A stretch of DNA of 64,000 nucleotides. Origin: CADEFX01 sp046154585 (GTDB taxonomy: Bacteria > Pseudomonadota > Alphaproteobacteria > Rhizobiales > Hyphomicrobiaceae). The stretch lies in assembly GCA_046154585.1 (NCBI GenBank), contig JBJXDX010000058.1:1-64000 (forward strand). Reading direction: 5' to 3'. The notes below the pieces were generated by a model. It made no database searches. It was not told the DNA's origin and saw only the letters and a program-made list of their open reading frames with translations. The position numbers were made by a program, and so were the translations under genes. This document shows positions 44,574 through 53,371 of this stretch, piece by piece (within the stretch, counting starts at the first letter, position 1; each line of letters opens with the position of its first letter).

Positions 44574-45551
44574 TTACTGAGGCGCCACGTACTTCAATAC
44601 GGCGCCTGAGACCGCGCCGCCGATGACGCACGGCAGGCCGACCTCCGGATGTCCTAAGGCGCTGACGACGACGCAGCCCAGCGCCAGCGCGGTCTGGCCC
44701 GCCGTTCCCCACCAGACCATGTTACGGCCGTTGGCAGGCCCCTTGCGCTTCAGCTCTTCGATGGCGCCCATGGCTTCCTTGCGGATGCGCGATGTTTCGA
44801 AGGTCTCGGCTGCGGTAATGACCTCGCGCAATGGCGCAGCCACATCCTTCGGCCGCGTGCCCATCTCCTGCTTCAGGTAGTCGAGCAACTCCTTGTCCTG
44901 CAGGGCATTGTTGGCGAGCGTCCACTTGGCCATGTTCCCGAGCGTCAGCTTCTCGACGTCGTTCTGGTCCTTGCTCCACGGCAGCGTCGTCAAAATGCGG
45001 CTGACGTGCTCGACCGAGCCCGTCGCGAAATAGTAGCCCCAGAGCGTGTCGAGCACCGCTGGCGTCGTGTCGAGAGGCAGCTTCAACAGGGTCTTACCCT
45101 TGCCGTAGAGATGATGCTCGATCAGCACCTTGCGCGCCGGCATGCGTTCGATGAATTTGCCGAGAAGCTCCTTCCAGGCGGGCAGACCGGAATAGGCGAT
45201 AGCCCGCACGATGACGACCTGATCCTCCGGCGGCATCGGAAACATCTGGGCGACCAGCTTCTCCGCCAGATCCGGATTGGCGCCGAGGACGCCCGCGGTA
45301 AATCCAACGTAGACGCCCGCGGCATCGAGCTCCTTGAAAAGCGCTAGACGGCTCATCGCCTGCACGGCGCCTGGCAAACGCTGCGGCTCGGGATTTTGCC
45401 GATAACTATTGATCCACCGCAGAACATCCTGCGATGACGTCATCGGCGCTTGAGGGGGCTGTTGCCGCCGCGCCTTGGATTTGGGCCCGGCCGCCGATGC
45501 CACCGTTGCCGCACAGATGAGAAGGATAAGGCCGGCTAGAAGGCGACGCAT
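44574..45551 (-). CDS. Secreted protein of unknown function
   Basis: A 325-residue protein with a signal peptide (RRLLAGLILLICAATVASAAG), a proline/basic linker (about 25-45) and a helical body containing DVLRWINSYRQNPEPQRLPGAVQAMSRLALF, MPPEDQVVIVRAIAYSGLPAWKELLGKFI and KELLDYLKQEMG. The C-terminus has a Gly/Ala-rich hydrophobic stretch (QTALALGCVVVSALGHP, GGAVSGAVLKYV). The helical repeats look like a TPR- or HEAT-like fold. GGAGG precedes the ATG at 45551. It lies 297 bases from the urt promoter on the same strand; no link to urea is shown. Confidence 0.7.
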   Translation of the reverse strand: MRRLLAGLILLICAATVASAAGPKSKARRQQPPQAPMTSSQDVLRWINSYRQNPEPQRLPGAVQAMSRLALFKELDAAGVYVGFTAGVLGANPDLAEKLVAQMFPMPPEDQVVIVRAIAYSGLPAWKELLGKFIERMPARKVLIEHHLYGKGKTLLKLPLDTTPAVLDTLWGYYFATGSVEHVSRILTTLPWSKDQNDVEKLTLGNMAKWTLANNALQDKELLDYLKQEMGTRPKDVAAPLREVITAAETFETSRIRKEAMGAIEELKRKGPANGRNMVWWGTAGQTALALGCVVVSALGHPEVGLPCVIGGAVSGAVLKYVAPQ

Positions 45552-45845
45552 ACGACCTCCGAACACTTACACCATCGGCCGACAGCCGCCCGGCCGATGA
45601 CGCGTTGCCTCCCCAGCAGAAAAACGACACGTGGCCATTCTTTGGCGGCCCGCCTTCTTGGCTACCTTGAATGGCCTAACGTTGGACGCCAGCCACTGAT
45701 GCACGAAGTCGTTGTGCACCTGTATGCATGTGGCGCCAGTGTCGATACCGACCTCTGCGCAGACCTTAGTTCATTAATATTGCGTCAACTATTTGGCCAC
45801 TTCCGCTGGGCTCGGGCATTGAGTGAACCATTTAACAACCTCGTT
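45552..45845. other. Intergenic region, no gene recognised
   Basis: About 294 bases between the divergent secreted protein gene and the downstream unknown gene. The frame of the downstream gene reads open back to 45597, but the sequence 45770-45850 is AT-richer than the neighbours, has no clear ribosome site, and looks like regulatory DNA. No box of a known regulator was recognised. Confidence 0.45.
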
Positions 45846-46763
45846 ATGTTGAAATTGTCCCGTACTAAAAGAAAACGCACTCAAGTCGGTTGGGGTTGGA
45901 GTAGCACAGTGGCGTTGCTGTTGATCGATGATCAGGGGCACCTCTGGGACGGCGCGTCCCGGACGCTGCGTGCGTCGTTCGACTCGCCATATTCGGGCGG
46001 CGAGTTTTCCGACTATGCCGTAACCAATCTCGGCTTCATTGCAGCGAATGCCTACGGCGGCTCCTGTCAGGTTAGGCTGCGCCCCGATTTCATCACCGCG
46101 GCCGCCCACAACAGCTTGAAGCATTGGCTGAGCTCCGGGCGCATCGACCGCATTGTCCTGTCGTGGCTCGATAAGGACTGGCATCACGAGATGCTCAAGT
46201 CGCGCGACACGGCCGTCGCACGCGTCGCGGAGCTGGTCGAGATCGCCAAGCGTGCGCGACCCAAGGACTTCCTCGCTCATGCGGTGACAGCGAACGAGCT
46301 GCCGGAAAGCACTGCGTTGGGCATTCTCCTGCGCTATTGGGAGCGCCTCTCCGAACCCGAGGGCCATGCCTCGCTCATGAACCTGCTGAACAAGGCGCTG
46401 GGCAATCGCTACGTCCTGGTGGGGAAGGATCAGTCGTCGGAGAAGATGGTGTTCCGGGAGTTTGGCGGCGGCCTGTTCAACCACTACGAGGCATGGCGCG
46501 CAAACGGCGTCGGCGTGTCGCTCGATGCGCTTCCCGATCACGACTACGGCCTGTGGGCCGCCGAAGCCTACAGGAACGTCCTGACCGAAGGCGAGCCGCG
46601 CATTCACGACGTGGATGCCATCGTCAAATGGCCCCACATCGGCCGGACGCGCATGCGCTATAGGCGCGTCATCGTTCCGATCACGATGGAAAGTCAGGAT
46701 GGCGTCATGCTAGGCGGCTCGATCATAGACAATCGGATCGATCTCAGAATTGGCCTCGCCTAG
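45846..46763 (+). CDS. Uncharacterised protein, possible PAS-like C-terminus
   Basis: About 305 residues from the ATG at 45846; a longer frame begins at 45597. The N-terminus is basic (MLKLSRTKRKRTQ). The centre has IDRIVLSWLDKDWHHEMLKSRDTAVARVAELVEIAK and ALGILLRYWERLSEPEG. The last third (MVFREFGGGLFNHYEAW to RTRMRYRRVIVPITMESQDGVMLGGSI) faintly resembles the PAS-type modules of alphaproteobacterial signalling proteins. Its last 54 bases overlap the 3' end of the opposing GNAT-like gene. No family can be assigned with confidence. Confidence 0.55.
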   Translation: MLKLSRTKRKRTQVGWGWSSTVALLLIDDQGHLWDGASRTLRASFDSPYSGGEFSDYAVTNLGFIAANAYGGSCQVRLRPDFITAAAHNSLKHWLSSGRIDRIVLSWLDKDWHHEMLKSRDTAVARVAELVEIAKRARPKDFLAHAVTANELPESTALGILLRYWERLSEPEGHASLMNLLNKALGNRYVLVGKDQSSEKMVFREFGGGLFNHYEAWRANGVGVSLDALPDHDYGLWAAEAYRNVLTEGEPRIHDVDAIVKWPHIGRTRMRYRRVIVPITMESQDGVMLGGSIIDNRIDLRIGLA

Positions 46764-47513
46764 ATACCCCGTGAAGTATTTGATCAGCTCGGCGGCGCTT
46801 GACCAGATGAACGCGAGGCGCAAGTCGCCCAGCATCGAGTTTTTCATCACAACGTCCCACTCCACGTGCGCGTAGCCCGCGCGCTCCGCCGTTCCGCCCT
46901 TGACCACATCCTCGGCCATGAAGCTGACGATGGAGTCGGTGTACCATTTGGTGAGTGCGTAAGCCTTGGTCAGGCGCGGCAGGATCGACGTCAGGCCTTG
47001 CCGCCGATAGTCGGGGTGGTACCAAACGGCGCCCGAGAAAACGACCCTCCCCCTGAAGCGGCCCATCGATTTCGCTGCAACCGTGCAGGTTTCGCCCGGC
47101 TGCTTGAACCGCTCCGGATCGCTGTAAAGGAGCCGCAGACTTTCCGTCTCTTCTTTGAAAGTGGCGTCTCCGAGATTGTAGAGCCGCGCCGCCTGCGCTG
47201 CCACGACCTGTCCCTCAGCGTTCCGTCCGAGCAGACAAAAGCCGTTGTCCTCGTTGAAACCGCTGACCTCGGCGTTGAAGACGGGAAAAAGCGGACGCCA
47301 GCTCTCACTGTTCTGCCGGTTGACGTACAGCAGTTGCTCCGTGGGCACGAACGAGAGACTGATCCCGCGTTTGCGCAGATCGTCGTCCCAGCGCAGGAAA
47401 AGCCGCCCCAGCAATTCGGCGGGGCCGTGATCGATCGAAACGTGAGACAGGAATGACTTGCCCGCTCTGGCGACAGATGTTCTACGCACGAACGGGGACG
47501 CAACGCCGTGCAT
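46710..47513 (-). CDS. GNAT-fold-like protein behind a CtrA box
   Basis: A 267-residue protein. The region from about 75 to 200 has LYVNRQNSESWRPLFPVFNAEV, GFCLLGRNAEGQVVAAQAARLYNLG and GAVWYHPDYRRQGLTSILPRLTKAYALTKW. The last reads like the acetyl-CoA loop and helix of a GNAT acetyltransferase (RRxG). Substrate unknown. The ATG at 47513 has GGAGGG about 10 bases before it. Upstream DNA is AT-rich and holds a TTAA-N7-TTAA site. The gene is convergent with the one at 45846 and overlaps it by 54 bases. Confidence 0.65.
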   Translation of the reverse strand: MHGVASPFVRRTSVARAGKSFLSHVSIDHGPAELLGRLFLRWDDDLRKRGISLSFVPTEQLLYVNRQNSESWRPLFPVFNAEVSGFNEDNGFCLLGRNAEGQVVAAQAARLYNLGDATFKEETESLRLLYSDPERFKQPGETCTVAAKSMGRFRGRVVFSGAVWYHPDYRRQGLTSILPRLTKAYALTKWYTDSIVSFMAEDVVKGGTAERAGYAHVEWDVVMKNSMLGDLRLAFIWSSAAELIKYFTGYLGEANSEIDPIVYDRAA

Positions 47514-47561
47514 TTGAGTGCCCTCCCCCAAAAGGTTAACAAAACATAAATTACAGCATAA

Positions 47562-47576
47562 TTAACAGACCGTTAA
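47562..47576. promoter_or_regulatory. CtrA box upstream of the GNAT-like gene
   Basis: TTAACAGACCGTTAA gives TTAA-N7-TTAA on both strands, 49 bases before the ATG at 47513, in a stretch (47530-47610) that also has two further GTTAA half sites. This is a good match to a CtrA site in an alphaproteobacterium. Direct regulation is inferred. Confidence 0.55.
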
Positions 47577-47621
47577 ACAGTGGCATGAATTTGGATAAAT
47601 GTTAAACGACTTGGGCTCGGC

Positions 47622-47654
47622 GCAACAAAAAGGGCGCCCCGAAGGGCGCCCTCG
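47622..47654 (-). terminator. Rho-independent terminator of the class II aldolase gene
   Basis: AGGGCGCC (47631-47638) pairs with GGCGCCCT (47645-47652) with a six-base loop. On the minus strand the stem is followed by a run of T (complement of the A-run at 47627-47631). It lies 23 bases after the stop codon of the gene at 47677. Confidence 0.85.
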
Positions 47655-47676
47655 ATGAGGCGATAGACCGCTTCGA

Positions 47677-48450
47677 TCAGTTGCGGTAGTCCGGCTCCTG
47701 CCGGTCCAGTATCCGCTTCAACGCGGCGAAGTGATAATCGCAAGCCTTCCCGTGCTTGAACTTCTGGCCGGTGCCCTTGAGCATCGACTCAACCACGTTC
47801 GGCGCCATGGGCAGAAGTTTTTGGCCTGTCCACATGGCGTAGATCTGCACTTGGGCCGCCCGCTCGGTGTAGTAGAGCAGATCGTAGGCCTCGGCCACGG
47901 AGGGGGCGACCGTGGCAACGCCGTGGCTGCCCATGAAGAGCACCTTCTTGTCGCCGAAGAGGTCAGCGAGACGCTCGCCCTCCTCCGGGTCGAATGCCGG
48001 CCCAGCGTAGTCCATGTCGTAGGCGATCTTGTTCATCATCAGCACCTCGGTCTGGCCGATCGGCTTGATGCGCGGATCCTCGAGCCGTGTCAGGGCGCTG
48101 GCAAACGGCATGTGCGTATGGAAGACGGCCCCCGCCTGCGGCACCTTGCGATGAATGGGAGCGTGGATCGCATAGCATGAGCGCTCGACCTCGCCGCTGC
48201 CTTTCAGCACCTCGCCTTCCCAGCTCACCTCCATGAAGCAGCTCGCCGTCACCTCCGACCAATGCAGCCCGAACGGAATTTGGTAATAGCGGTCCGATTT
48301 ACCCGGAACCGACAGCGTGAGGTGGTTGAAAATGCCCTCGTGAAATCCGTGCATGACGGCGGCTCGGTGTGCAGCGGCAAGATCGATGCGCGCGTGCCGC
48401 TCCGCGTCATTGGCTGCCATTTGATCCAAGGACTCAGTCTTCTGCTGCAT
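47677..48450 (-). CDS. Class II aldolase/adducin-family protein
   Basis: A 257-residue aldolase II-fold protein. Metal-binding His residues are in VFHTHMPFASALTRL (about 110) and SHGVATVAPSVAEAYDLLYY (about 170). GIFNHLTLSVPG is the substrate loop, and the family Glu follows near 78. Members act as fuculose-phosphate aldolases, ribulose epimerases or decarboxylases, and some are found in catabolic operons; substrate is not decided. The ATG at 48450 has a GGAG site; a rho-independent terminator follows the gene. Confidence 0.88.
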   Translation of the reverse strand: MQQKTESLDQMAANDAERHARIDLAAAHRAAVMHGFHEGIFNHLTLSVPGKSDRYYQIPFGLHWSEVTASCFMEVSWEGEVLKGSGEVERSCYAIHAPIHRKVPQAGAVFHTHMPFASALTRLEDPRIKPIGQTEVLMMNKIAYDMDYAGPAFDPEEGERLADLFGDKKVLFMGSHGVATVAPSVAEAYDLLYYTERAAQVQIYAMWTGQKLLPMAPNVVESMLKGTGQKFKHGKACDYHFAALKRILDRQEPDYRN

Positions 48451-48690
48451 GGAACATGCTCCTCCGTTCTGGCTCGCTATGCTCGCGACACGGCGATTGA
48501 CGGATCGGGTCCGCGCGACGGCTCGAGATCGAGCGAGATAGCGTCTCTGCACATCGCGGGCCCTTTAGGATCGGCCGCGCTCTGATCTCAGCGTAGCACA
48601 CCACTCCGCTGCCAGATCAAGCAAACTCATCTCATGTGCGCCGCCATGCCAACTTGACCCCTGCGGTTCTCACGCGAGAGAAGCGCTATC

Positions 48691-49500
48691 ATGTCGATGC
48701 TTCTCAAAATCGTCCTGATCGCGGCCGCCGCCTATGCCTGCCTCGTCCTCGCAGCCTGGCTGGGACAACGGCGGCTCATGTATTTTCCCGATCCGTCAAG
48801 GATTTCACCTTCAGCGGCCGGACTGGCGGGCGTCGAGGAGCACCTGCTCGATGTGTCGGACGGCGCAAGGCTCGTCACCTGGCAAGCGGCGGCTCAGCCT
48901 GGCCAACCGACGCTTTTGTATTTCCACGGCAACGCCGGTGGACTTGTCAATCGAGCCGGGCGCCTTGCGCGCTATCGCGCCATCGGATATGGGCTGCTCG
49001 CCGTGAGCTATCGCGGCTACAGCGGCAGCACGGGAAACCCGAGCGAGCGTGCCAACGTCAGCGATGCCATATCGGCTTATGAGGCGTTGCAGCACCGGGG
49101 CGTGGCTCCCGAGGACATTGTCGTGTACGGCGAGTCGCTGGGCTCCGGCGTGGCGGTGGCGCTGGCGGCGCAAAAGAAGATCGGCGCGCTCGTGCTGGAC
49201 GCGCCATATACGTCAATCGTCGACGTGGCCGCGGGCCAATACCCGTTCCTGCCTGTGCGGACGCTCTTGACCGACCGCTACGAGAGCAACGCGCTCATTC
49301 AGCGCGTGACCGCGCCGGTGCTGATTCTGCATGGCGCGCGCGACTCGATCATTCCCGTCGAGATGGGGCGCAGCCTTCACGCGCTGGCCAATGAGCCGAA
49401 GCGGCTCGTGATATTTCCCCAGGGACGGCACGTGGATCTGGACGACCACGGCGCCGTGCAGGAGGTGCAGACGTGGGTGAGCGAAGCCCGCACCCTCTGA
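48691..49500 (+). CDS. Alpha/beta hydrolase, BEM46/YfhR-like
   Basis: Membrane-anchored hydrolase of 269 residues. An N-terminal membrane segment (LLKIVLIAAAAYACLVLAAW) precedes the a/b fold: LLYFHGNAGGLVNRAGRL oxyanion region, VVYGESLGSGVAVALAA nucleophile elbow (Ser about 151), PVLILHGARDSIIPVEMG acid strand and GRHVDLDD catalytic His. The pattern is that of bacterial and yeast BEM46-type proteins, which have unclear substrates. A GAGAGAAG site precedes the ATG. Confidence 0.9.
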   Translation: MSMLLKIVLIAAAAYACLVLAAWLGQRRLMYFPDPSRISPSAAGLAGVEEHLLDVSDGARLVTWQAAAQPGQPTLLYFHGNAGGLVNRAGRLARYRAIGYGLLAVSYRGYSGSTGNPSERANVSDAISAYEALQHRGVAPEDIVVYGESLGSGVAVALAAQKKIGALVLDAPYTSIVDVAAGQYPFLPVRTLLTDRYESNALIQRVTAPVLILHGARDSIIPVEMGRSLHALANEPKRLVIFPQGRHVDLDDHGAVQEVQTWVSEARTL

Positions 49501-49512
49501 CAGGTGTCGCTC

Positions 49513-49543
49513 AAAAGAAAAAGCGCCGGCAAAAACCGGCGCC
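49513..49543 (-). terminator. Rho-independent terminator of rpsU
   Basis: GCGCCGG (49523-49529) pairs with CCGGCGC (49536-49542), and on the minus strand the stem is followed by TTTTTCTTTT (complement of 49513-49522). It lies about 30 bases past the rpsU stop and before the end of the hydrolase gene. Confidence 0.9.
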
Positions 49544-49571
49544 CTCAACTGGACAGCTCTGATGCCGTGCC

Positions 49572-49871
49572 TCAGCGTGGCCCGCCGCCGCCGCGCGACG
49601 GCCCACCGGGGCCACCTGCTGCGCCCGGACGGCCACCAGGTGCCGGCTTCGCAACGGCCTTGCCCGGCAACAGACCCTCGCGCTGCGCCCGCTTGCGCGC
49701 GAGCTTGCGAGCCCGGCGCACGGCCTCCGCCTTCTCGCGCACGCGGCGCTCGGAGGGCTTCTCGTAATAATTGCGGAGCTTCATTTCGCGGAAGATGCCT
49801 TCGCGCTGCATCTTCTTTTTCAGCGCCTTGAGCGCCTGGTCGACGTTGTTGTCACGGACGAGAACTTGCAA
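49572..49871 (-). CDS. rpsU: Ribosomal protein bS21 (TTG start)
   Basis: Small-subunit protein bS21, 99 residues. Sequence QVLVRDNNVDQALKALKKKMQREGIFREMKLRNYYEKPSERRVREKAEAVRRARKLA is the complete family core. It continues with a Gly/Pro-rich tail (about 65-99), longer than the E. coli form and usual in alphaproteobacteria. The start is a TTG at 49871 with a GAGGGA site 7 bases upstream. Expressed from its own terminated transcript. Confidence 0.95.
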   Translation of the reverse strand: MQVLVRDNNVDQALKALKKKMQREGIFREMKLRNYYEKPSERRVREKAEAVRRARKLARKRAQREGLLPGKAVAKPAPGGRPGAAGGPGGPSRGGGGPR

Positions 49872-50005
49872 GCGTGTTTCCCTCAGATGGCTACGGAATA
49901 TCGCGTGTACAGCCGCGGCCTGGCCGCCCGAGGACTGCCAGCTCACCGCATTTGGGGCTGCTTGTAGCAAAGCTCGGTTAATGTGTCCACTCAGAGCTTG
50001 GTCAC

Positions 50006-51121
50006 TTAGAGCATCCCGGGCCTGAGATAGTTGATGTGCCCCATTTTGCGGCCAGGCCGGGCCTCCCGCTTGCCGTAGAGGTGGAGGCACGCGTCGGGCT
50101 CGGCTGCGAGCGTGAGCCAGGCATCGGCTTCGGGACCGATCAAGTTGACCATCTCGGCATCGGAATGGCGGGTGGTCGGGGCGAGCGGCCAGCCGGCGAC
50201 GGCGCGGATATGATTTTCGAACTGATCGGCCGTGCAGGCATCCATGGTCCAGTGACCGGAATTGTGAACGCGCGGCGCAATCTCGTTGACGAGTAACGGC
50301 TGCGCCGCATCGGGCCCGAGCCAGAACATCTCCACGCCCAAAACGCCGACATAGGACAGCGCCTCGGCAACCTGCCCGGCCATGGCGCGTGCGCGCTGCT
50401 CGAACGCGGCGGGCATGCCGGACGGAACGATCGAGCGGCGCAGGATGCCATCGGCATGCGTATTGCGCGGCACATCGTAGAACACGATCTCGCCATCCTG
50501 GCCGCGCACGACCAGCACGGAGATCTCGAAGGCAAAAGTCACACGCTGCTCCAGCACGCACGGAACCTGGCCAAACTGCTGCCACGCGGCGTCCAACTCG
50601 TCCGCCGTGCGTACGGTGGCCTGGCCTTTTCCGTCATAGCCGAGGCGCGACGTTTTCAGGATGCCGGGCGCTTTCCACGAAGCCAGTGCCCCGCGCCCTG
50701 CGCCCAGATCGTCACGCGTGCGGATGGCCGCAAACGGCGCAACGGAAATGCCAAGGTCCGAGATGAATGCTTTTTCGACGATCCGGTCTTGCGCCACGGC
50801 CAGGGCCTTGGGTCCGGGATGGACGGGCACCCGCTGGATCAGGTGCTGCGCCGCGTCGACCGGAACGTTCTCGAATTCGTACGTAACGACATCGACGGCG
50901 CGCGCGAATTCATCGAGGCGTACGAGATTATCGTAGCCGCCGACCGAATGCGCACCGGCCACATCGAACGCGGGACCGGAGTCGTCGGCATAGACGTGTG
51001 TGCGAAAGCCGAGGCGACTGGCGGCCTGCGCCAGCATGCGTCCGAGCTGGCCGCTGCCCAGGATGCCGATGACGGATCGCGGCGGCAGCCCGGCCAAGTG
51101 CTCAACCTTCCGAAGGGGCAT
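50006..51121 (-). CDS. purK: 5-(carboxyamino)imidazole ribonucleotide synthase
   Basis: ATP-grasp enzyme of 371 residues that carboxylates AIR to N5-CAIR in purine synthesis. It has SVIGILGSGQLGRMLAQAASRLGFRTHVYA (about 15-44), LKTSRLGYDGKGQATV (ATP loop, about 145), VLEQRVTFAFEISVLVVRG, EMFWLGPDAAQPLLVNEIAPRVHNSGHWT (metal ligands, about 270-298) and MVNLIG near the end. The ATG at 51121 falls 20 bases inside purE, so the two are coupled. Confidence 0.96.
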   Translation of the reverse strand: MPLRKVEHLAGLPPRSVIGILGSGQLGRMLAQAASRLGFRTHVYADDSGPAFDVAGAHSVGGYDNLVRLDEFARAVDVVTYEFENVPVDAAQHLIQRVPVHPGPKALAVAQDRIVEKAFISDLGISVAPFAAIRTRDDLGAGRGALASWKAPGILKTSRLGYDGKGQATVRTADELDAAWQQFGQVPCVLEQRVTFAFEISVLVVRGQDGEIVFYDVPRNTHADGILRRSIVPSGMPAAFEQRARAMAGQVAEALSYVGVLGVEMFWLGPDAAQPLLVNEIAPRVHNSGHWTMDACTADQFENHIRAVAGWPLAPTTRHSDAEMVNLIGPEADAWLTLAAEPDACLHLYGKREARPGRKMGHINYLRPGML

Positions 51122-51596
51122 CGGCGACGTCCGCGGTCTGGCGCGCGCGCCAGGCATCGATGCGTTTGGCGAGCGCCGGATCGGACAGCGCCAGGATCTG
51201 TGCCGCGAGCAGACCCGCATTGGCAGCCCCCGCTTCGCCGATGGCCAGCGGGCCGACCGGAATTCCGGCCGGCATCTGCACGATCGACAACAGGCTGTCC
51301 TGGCCATCGAGCGCGCTCGACCGGACCGGAACGCCCAAGACGGGCAACGTGGTCATGGATGCCGTCATGCCCGGCAGATGCGCCGCGCCGCCCGCCCCCG
51401 CGATGATCACCTTGAAGCCCGCCTCGCGCGCACCCTTGGCGAATTTGTAAAGGCGCTCCGGCGTGCGGTGAGCCGACACGATCCGAGCGGTGTGCGGAAC
51501 TTTCAAGTCCGTGAGAACGGCGGCCGCCGCACGCATGGTGGGCCAATCGGACTGGCTGCCCATGATGATGGCGACCGATGCGCGGGTGTCGGCCAT
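51102..51596 (-). CDS. purE: N5-CAIR mutase
   Basis: Class I PurE of 164 residues that moves the carboxylate from N5 to C4 to give CAIR. It has the signature VAIIMGSQSDWPTMRAAAAVL (about 8-28) with the phosphate-binding Ser, ARIVSAHRTPERLYKFA with the catalytic His (about 44) and VIIAGAGGAAHLPGMTASMT, then PVLGVPVRSSALDGQDSLLSIVQMPAGIPV. Overlaps purK by 20 bases; the pair works in sequence in the pathway. Confidence 0.97.
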   Translation of the reverse strand: MADTRASVAIIMGSQSDWPTMRAAAAVLTDLKVPHTARIVSAHRTPERLYKFAKGAREAGFKVIIAGAGGAAHLPGMTASMTTLPVLGVPVRSSALDGQDSLLSIVQMPAGIPVGPLAIGEAGAANAGLLAAQILALSDPALAKRIDAWRARQTADVADAPSEG

Positions 51597-51750
51597 GATT
51601 CTGTTCGACAGCTCCTCGGCAGCATTCCGGGCTGCTGCACATGAAATAACCTGCCGGCCGGACCGACGGATTGATTGCCTTTTTCTATGGGGGAACAGTT
51701 GCGCCGGCAAGCACGCCCGTAAGGGCCAGTAAATCAGCCGCCTTACCGGC

Positions 51751-51957
51751 CTACGCAATAATATCGGGCGTCAGCTGATCTTCGACCGACTTGATCTGAT
51801 CCTTGAGTTGCAGCTTCCTCTTTTTCAGTCGCTTGATCTGAAGCTGGTCGGCATGCCCCTTGTCCTCAAGCCCCAAAATCTCGGTGTCGAGGTCGCGATG
51901 CTCCATCTGGAGCTTGGCAAGAAATTCGCGCAATTCGCGTTCGTTCGATCGCTGCAT
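51751..51957 (-). CDS. DUF465/YdcH-family small protein
   Basis: A 68-residue helical coiled-coil protein of the YdcH (DUF465) family: REFLAKLQMEHRDLDTEILGLED, then LQIKRLKKRKLQLKDQIKSVEDQL. The KRLKKRKLxLKD pattern is typical. Function unknown. It is divergent from a second DUF465 gene at 52230 with a 272-base gap. The two share the late-LKKxKLxLK(D/E)xI motif. Confidence 0.8.
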   Translation of the reverse strand: MQRSNERELREFLAKLQMEHRDLDTEILGLEDKGHADQLQIKRLKKRKLQLKDQIKSVEDQLTPDIIA

Positions 51958-52229
51958 CCGGCGATGCTCACACCTCTCGCCCGATCCCGACGCAGGCGTT
52001 CACTGGCGCAGTATCACTGTGAAATCCACACGACGCAAGCCACCGCCATGGCCAACTCTTGCCTGCGCACAAGGTTTCCATCGCGTTACCGGCGCCGGCC
52101 GGGAAGAGCGGTTGCCTATGGCACCCGGACGTCTCCACAGGCCCCGGATTCACGGCTTGTCCCGTTAGACAGGACGTCATTTGCGTGTCACACTTCCCCG
52201 TGGCTTCAACGACCCCACGGAGGCTAAAG

Positions 52230-52406
52230 ATGTCGCTTGCGGCACATCTCGCAGAGCTGTCCGAGAAGCACAAGCTTCTTGAGCGCCGGATTGAAGAAGA
52301 GCTATCCCGGCCCGGCTCCAGTGATATCGACATTACGAAATTAAAGCGAGAGAAGCTCAAGCTTAAGGAAGAGATCGTCCGGCTGGAAACGAGAACCCGG
52401 CACTAA
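52230..52406 (+). CDS. DUF465/YdcH-family small protein
   Basis: A 58-residue helical protein: SLAAHLAELSEKHKLLERRIEEEL, then ITKLKREKLKLKEEIVRL, which is the YdcH core. ATG at 52230 has ACGGAGG upstream. Such proteins are common in alphaproteobacteria and often occur near one another. Function is unknown; a coiled-coil dimer is likely. Confidence 0.78.
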   Translation: MSLAAHLAELSEKHKLLERRIEEELSRPGSSDIDITKLKREKLKLKEEIVRLETRTRH

Positions 52407-52477
52407 TCCGGTTCCGGCAGAGGACACTGGCCCTTGCCCGATCAAACAGCGCGCTGCGCACGCGAAATCTGCGCGGC

Positions 52478-53327
52478 CTAGGTTTTGTTGCGCTGAGTGA
52501 CCAGAGTTCCGACCACGATCAGCGCCGCGCCGGCAAGCGCCGACGCCGTCGGCAACTCGCCGAAAAAGATGTATCCGAACAGAGTCGCCCATACAAGGAC
52601 ACGTACGTAATCGGTGCCAGTCTCGCAGCCTCCGCGCCGGCGAACGCCAGCGCCAGCAGGTAGTGGCCCGCAACCCCGATAGCACCGATCAGGGCGAACA
52701 GCGCCAGATCATATCCTTCCAAAGGCACCCAAACGTAGGCCGCCGGCAGGGCCAAGATGAGACTTGGGCCGAGGTTCTGGAAAAAGACGATAGTGGGCAG
52801 TGGATCGCGCGTCGCTCGCGCCCTGAGCAGAACCATCACGAGCCCGTACGCCATCGATGATATCACCGCGGCAAGCGCGCCGAGCCAGGCCAAAGAGGAG
52901 TAGCTCGCGTCACCGATCCGGGCGCCGGCGATCAGCAGCATGCCGGCGAGCCCCGCGGCGAGCGCGATGCTGATGCGGGAGTCGATTCTTTCCCCAGCAG
53001 AAGCACGCCGAACAGCACCATGAACAGCGGCGAGACGAACGACAGCGCGATAGCCTCCGCCAATGGCAGCACGGATAAGGCGAAGAAGAACGTCGTCGCG
53101 ACCACCACGACCAGCAGGGAACGCGTCCCGTTGAAGACAATGGTTTCGCGGCCGGGCCATCCGGGCCGCATGAACGCCAGCAGCAGCGTTGCGCCGATGA
53201 GACCGAACGAGAACCGCAGCCAGACGATCTGGAATGTCGGATAGCGCGCCGTCAGCAGCTTGATGAATGCGTCCATCAGCGACAGCAGGCCGTCGGCGAC
53301 GACCACGAGTAAGATCGGGCGGGACAT
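52478..53327 (-). pseudogene. DMT/EamA-family permease with two 1-base deletions
   Basis: Reading three frames in turn gives one DMT transporter of about 283 residues with ten membrane segments. It starts in SRPILLVVVADGLLSLMDAFIKLL and runs to FGVLLLG. It switches frame at a GGGG run near 53000-53004, where one more G restores GERIDSRISIALA. A second switch near 52607-52614 restores YVRVLVWATLFGYIFFGELP, then the stop at 52478. Each is a missing base in a short run. Two in one gene suggest a real pseudogene, but sequencing error is possible. Confidence 0.75.
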
Positions 53328-53371
53328 GAGAATCTATGACGTTCAGGCGGGTTAGACGACCACCACCTAAC

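Noticed and set aside
44323..44580. Small plus-strand frame in the region upstream of urtA
   Set aside because: It overlaps the sigma-54 promoter, has no ribosome site, and resembles no protein family.
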